Assembly: GCA_014656175.1 (NCBI GenBank)
Contig: BNBX01000013.1
Location: 1 to 64,000 of the forward strand
Direction of reading: 5' to 3'
DNA: 64,000 nt
Origin: Streptomyces werraensis
Lineage (GTDB): Bacteria; Actinomycetota; Actinomycetes; Streptomycetales; Streptomycetaceae
Shown in pieces: positions 63,497 through 64,000 of the stretch (position 1 is its first letter; the number at the start of each line of letters is the position of its first letter). The position numbers were made by a program, and so were the translations under genes. The notes below the pieces were generated by a model. That model did not search any database, was not told the DNA's origin, and saw only the letters and a program-made list of their open reading frames with translations.

Positions 63497-64000
63497 TCCC
63501 ATCTTCCAAACCTCGCCCACGCGACTGGCACCCCCTCGCCGACTCGGACCCTGTGCCGGGGGACCCGCAAGAGATTCACAGCGAGGTCAAGCACATGAAG
63601 TCGGTGGCCAGCACGCTTCGCGAGCAGGCCAAACTCCTGCGCGACATCGGTCGTGACAACGAACTCAAAGGCAAATACGCATCAAAGCTTCAGGACGAGG
63701 CCGAGGGCCTGGAGAAGCGACTCGACCAAGTGGCGAGCCGTTACGAGAGGGTCCACGGCCACCTCACCAACTGGGCGAACGACCTTGAGGAGTTTCAAGG
63801 TGAGGCCGACAAAGTCCTGGCCAACGCCAAGAAGGAGCAGGAGCACCTCGAAGCCGAGAAGGCCAAGGCCGAGTCTGGCGAGGGCAAGGCCCCGACTCCC
63901 ACAGTCTCACCCAGCGGCACCGAGGGCGACCCGTTGCACACGTATCGGGTGCAGCTCGAACGCATCAAGGAGCGCAGGGACGAACGAGCTCGCCATCACG
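63493..64000 (+). CDS. type VII-secreted (T7SS-signal) toxin-like protein, 5' part
   Basis: The coding frame is open from GTG 63493 to the window edge (169 full codons). The N-terminus has DWHPLADSDPVPGDPQEIHSEVKHM, which matches what I remember of the T7SS_signal N-domain (W-x-P-L... D-P-x-PGDP) of actinobacterial polymorphic toxins. A long helical hairpin follows (STLREQAKLLRDIGRDNELKGKYASKLQDE, LTNWANDLEEF, EAEKAKAESGEGKAP), then a linker. Such proteins usually end in a variable toxin domain, often with an immunity gene downstream; that part lies outside the window, so the activity is unknown. Confidence 0.72.
   Translation, partial: MIPSSKPRPRDWHPLADSDPVPGDPQEIHSEVKHMKSVASTLREQAKLLRDIGRDNELKGKYASKLQDEAEGLEKRLDQVASRYERVHGHLTNWANDLEEFQGEADKVLANAKKEQEHLEAEKAKAESGEGKAPTPTVSPSGTEGDPLHTYRVQLERIKERRDERARHH

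Overview
The window is a very GC-rich actinobacterial chromosome segment, almost certainly Streptomyces. GTG starts are common, neighbouring genes overlap by GTGA/ATGA, and a complete 14-gene nuo operon sits beside menaquinone genes, a Tad pilus locus and a c-di-AMP (ydaO-type) riboswitch upstream of a cell-wall hydrolase. From memory the gene order resembles the SCO45xx region of S. coelicolor; this could not be checked here. I saw no rRNA, tRNA, IS element, CRISPR array or origin.

Layout. 1-8.2 kb: mixed metabolic and accessory genes (end of an unknown gene, strong terminator, secreted I36/FG-GAP protein, NmrA-like oxidoreductase, RarD transporter, VOC protein, Pro-rich TPR protein divergent from a DUF6668-like gene, shortened amidase, NAD(P)H-dependent FMN reductase). 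8.2-12 kb: minus-strand set made of a LolA-like membrane-anchored protein, an ABC-2 exporter (ATPase plus permease) and an unknown protein. 12.2-17.8 kb: polyprenyl diphosphate synthase (quinone tail), riboswitch plus SLT hydrolase, HAD hydrolase, fumarylacetoacetase, M48/M56-like peptidase. 17.8-36 kb: recQ, then nuoN-nuoA (all minus strand; transcription runs nuoA to nuoN and ends at a perfect hairpin). The nuoA upstream region carries two GTG-N8-CAC sites that could bind Rex or Crp. 36.7-45.7 kb: NlpC/P60 hydrolase, a frameshifted LAXTG (sortase E) surface protein, a geranylgeranyl-reductase-family flavoprotein, GNAT, PASTA protein, menG, GH18-like lipoprotein, a shrunken amidohydrolase-like protein and mqnC. 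45.8-57.9 kb: Tad/Flp pilus genes (prepilin peptidase, LysM-BTAD protein, TadG-like, two TadE-like, Flp pilin, TadC, TadB, TadA, TadZ, CpaB). They are interrupted at 49.8-51.2 kb by a WXG100-like gene, a small double-glycine-leader peptide gene and a decayed gene. 58.3-64 kb: a duplicated lipoprotein + secreted-protein pair with a conserved leader, then a lower-GC WXG100-like gene coupled to the 5' end of a type VII-secreted, toxin-like protein that runs off the window.

How the parts fit. The polyprenyl synthase makes the isoprenoid tail, mqnC acts in the futalosine route, menG methylates demethylmenaquinone and the flavoprotein may reduce the tail; the product is the electron acceptor of the nuo complex. 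The Tad genes build a surface pilus. The right end looks like an effector island using type VII secretion. The parts most worth follow-up are the duplicated lipoprotein/secreted module with its WXG100/toxin neighbour, the orphan double-glycine peptide, and the nuo control region.
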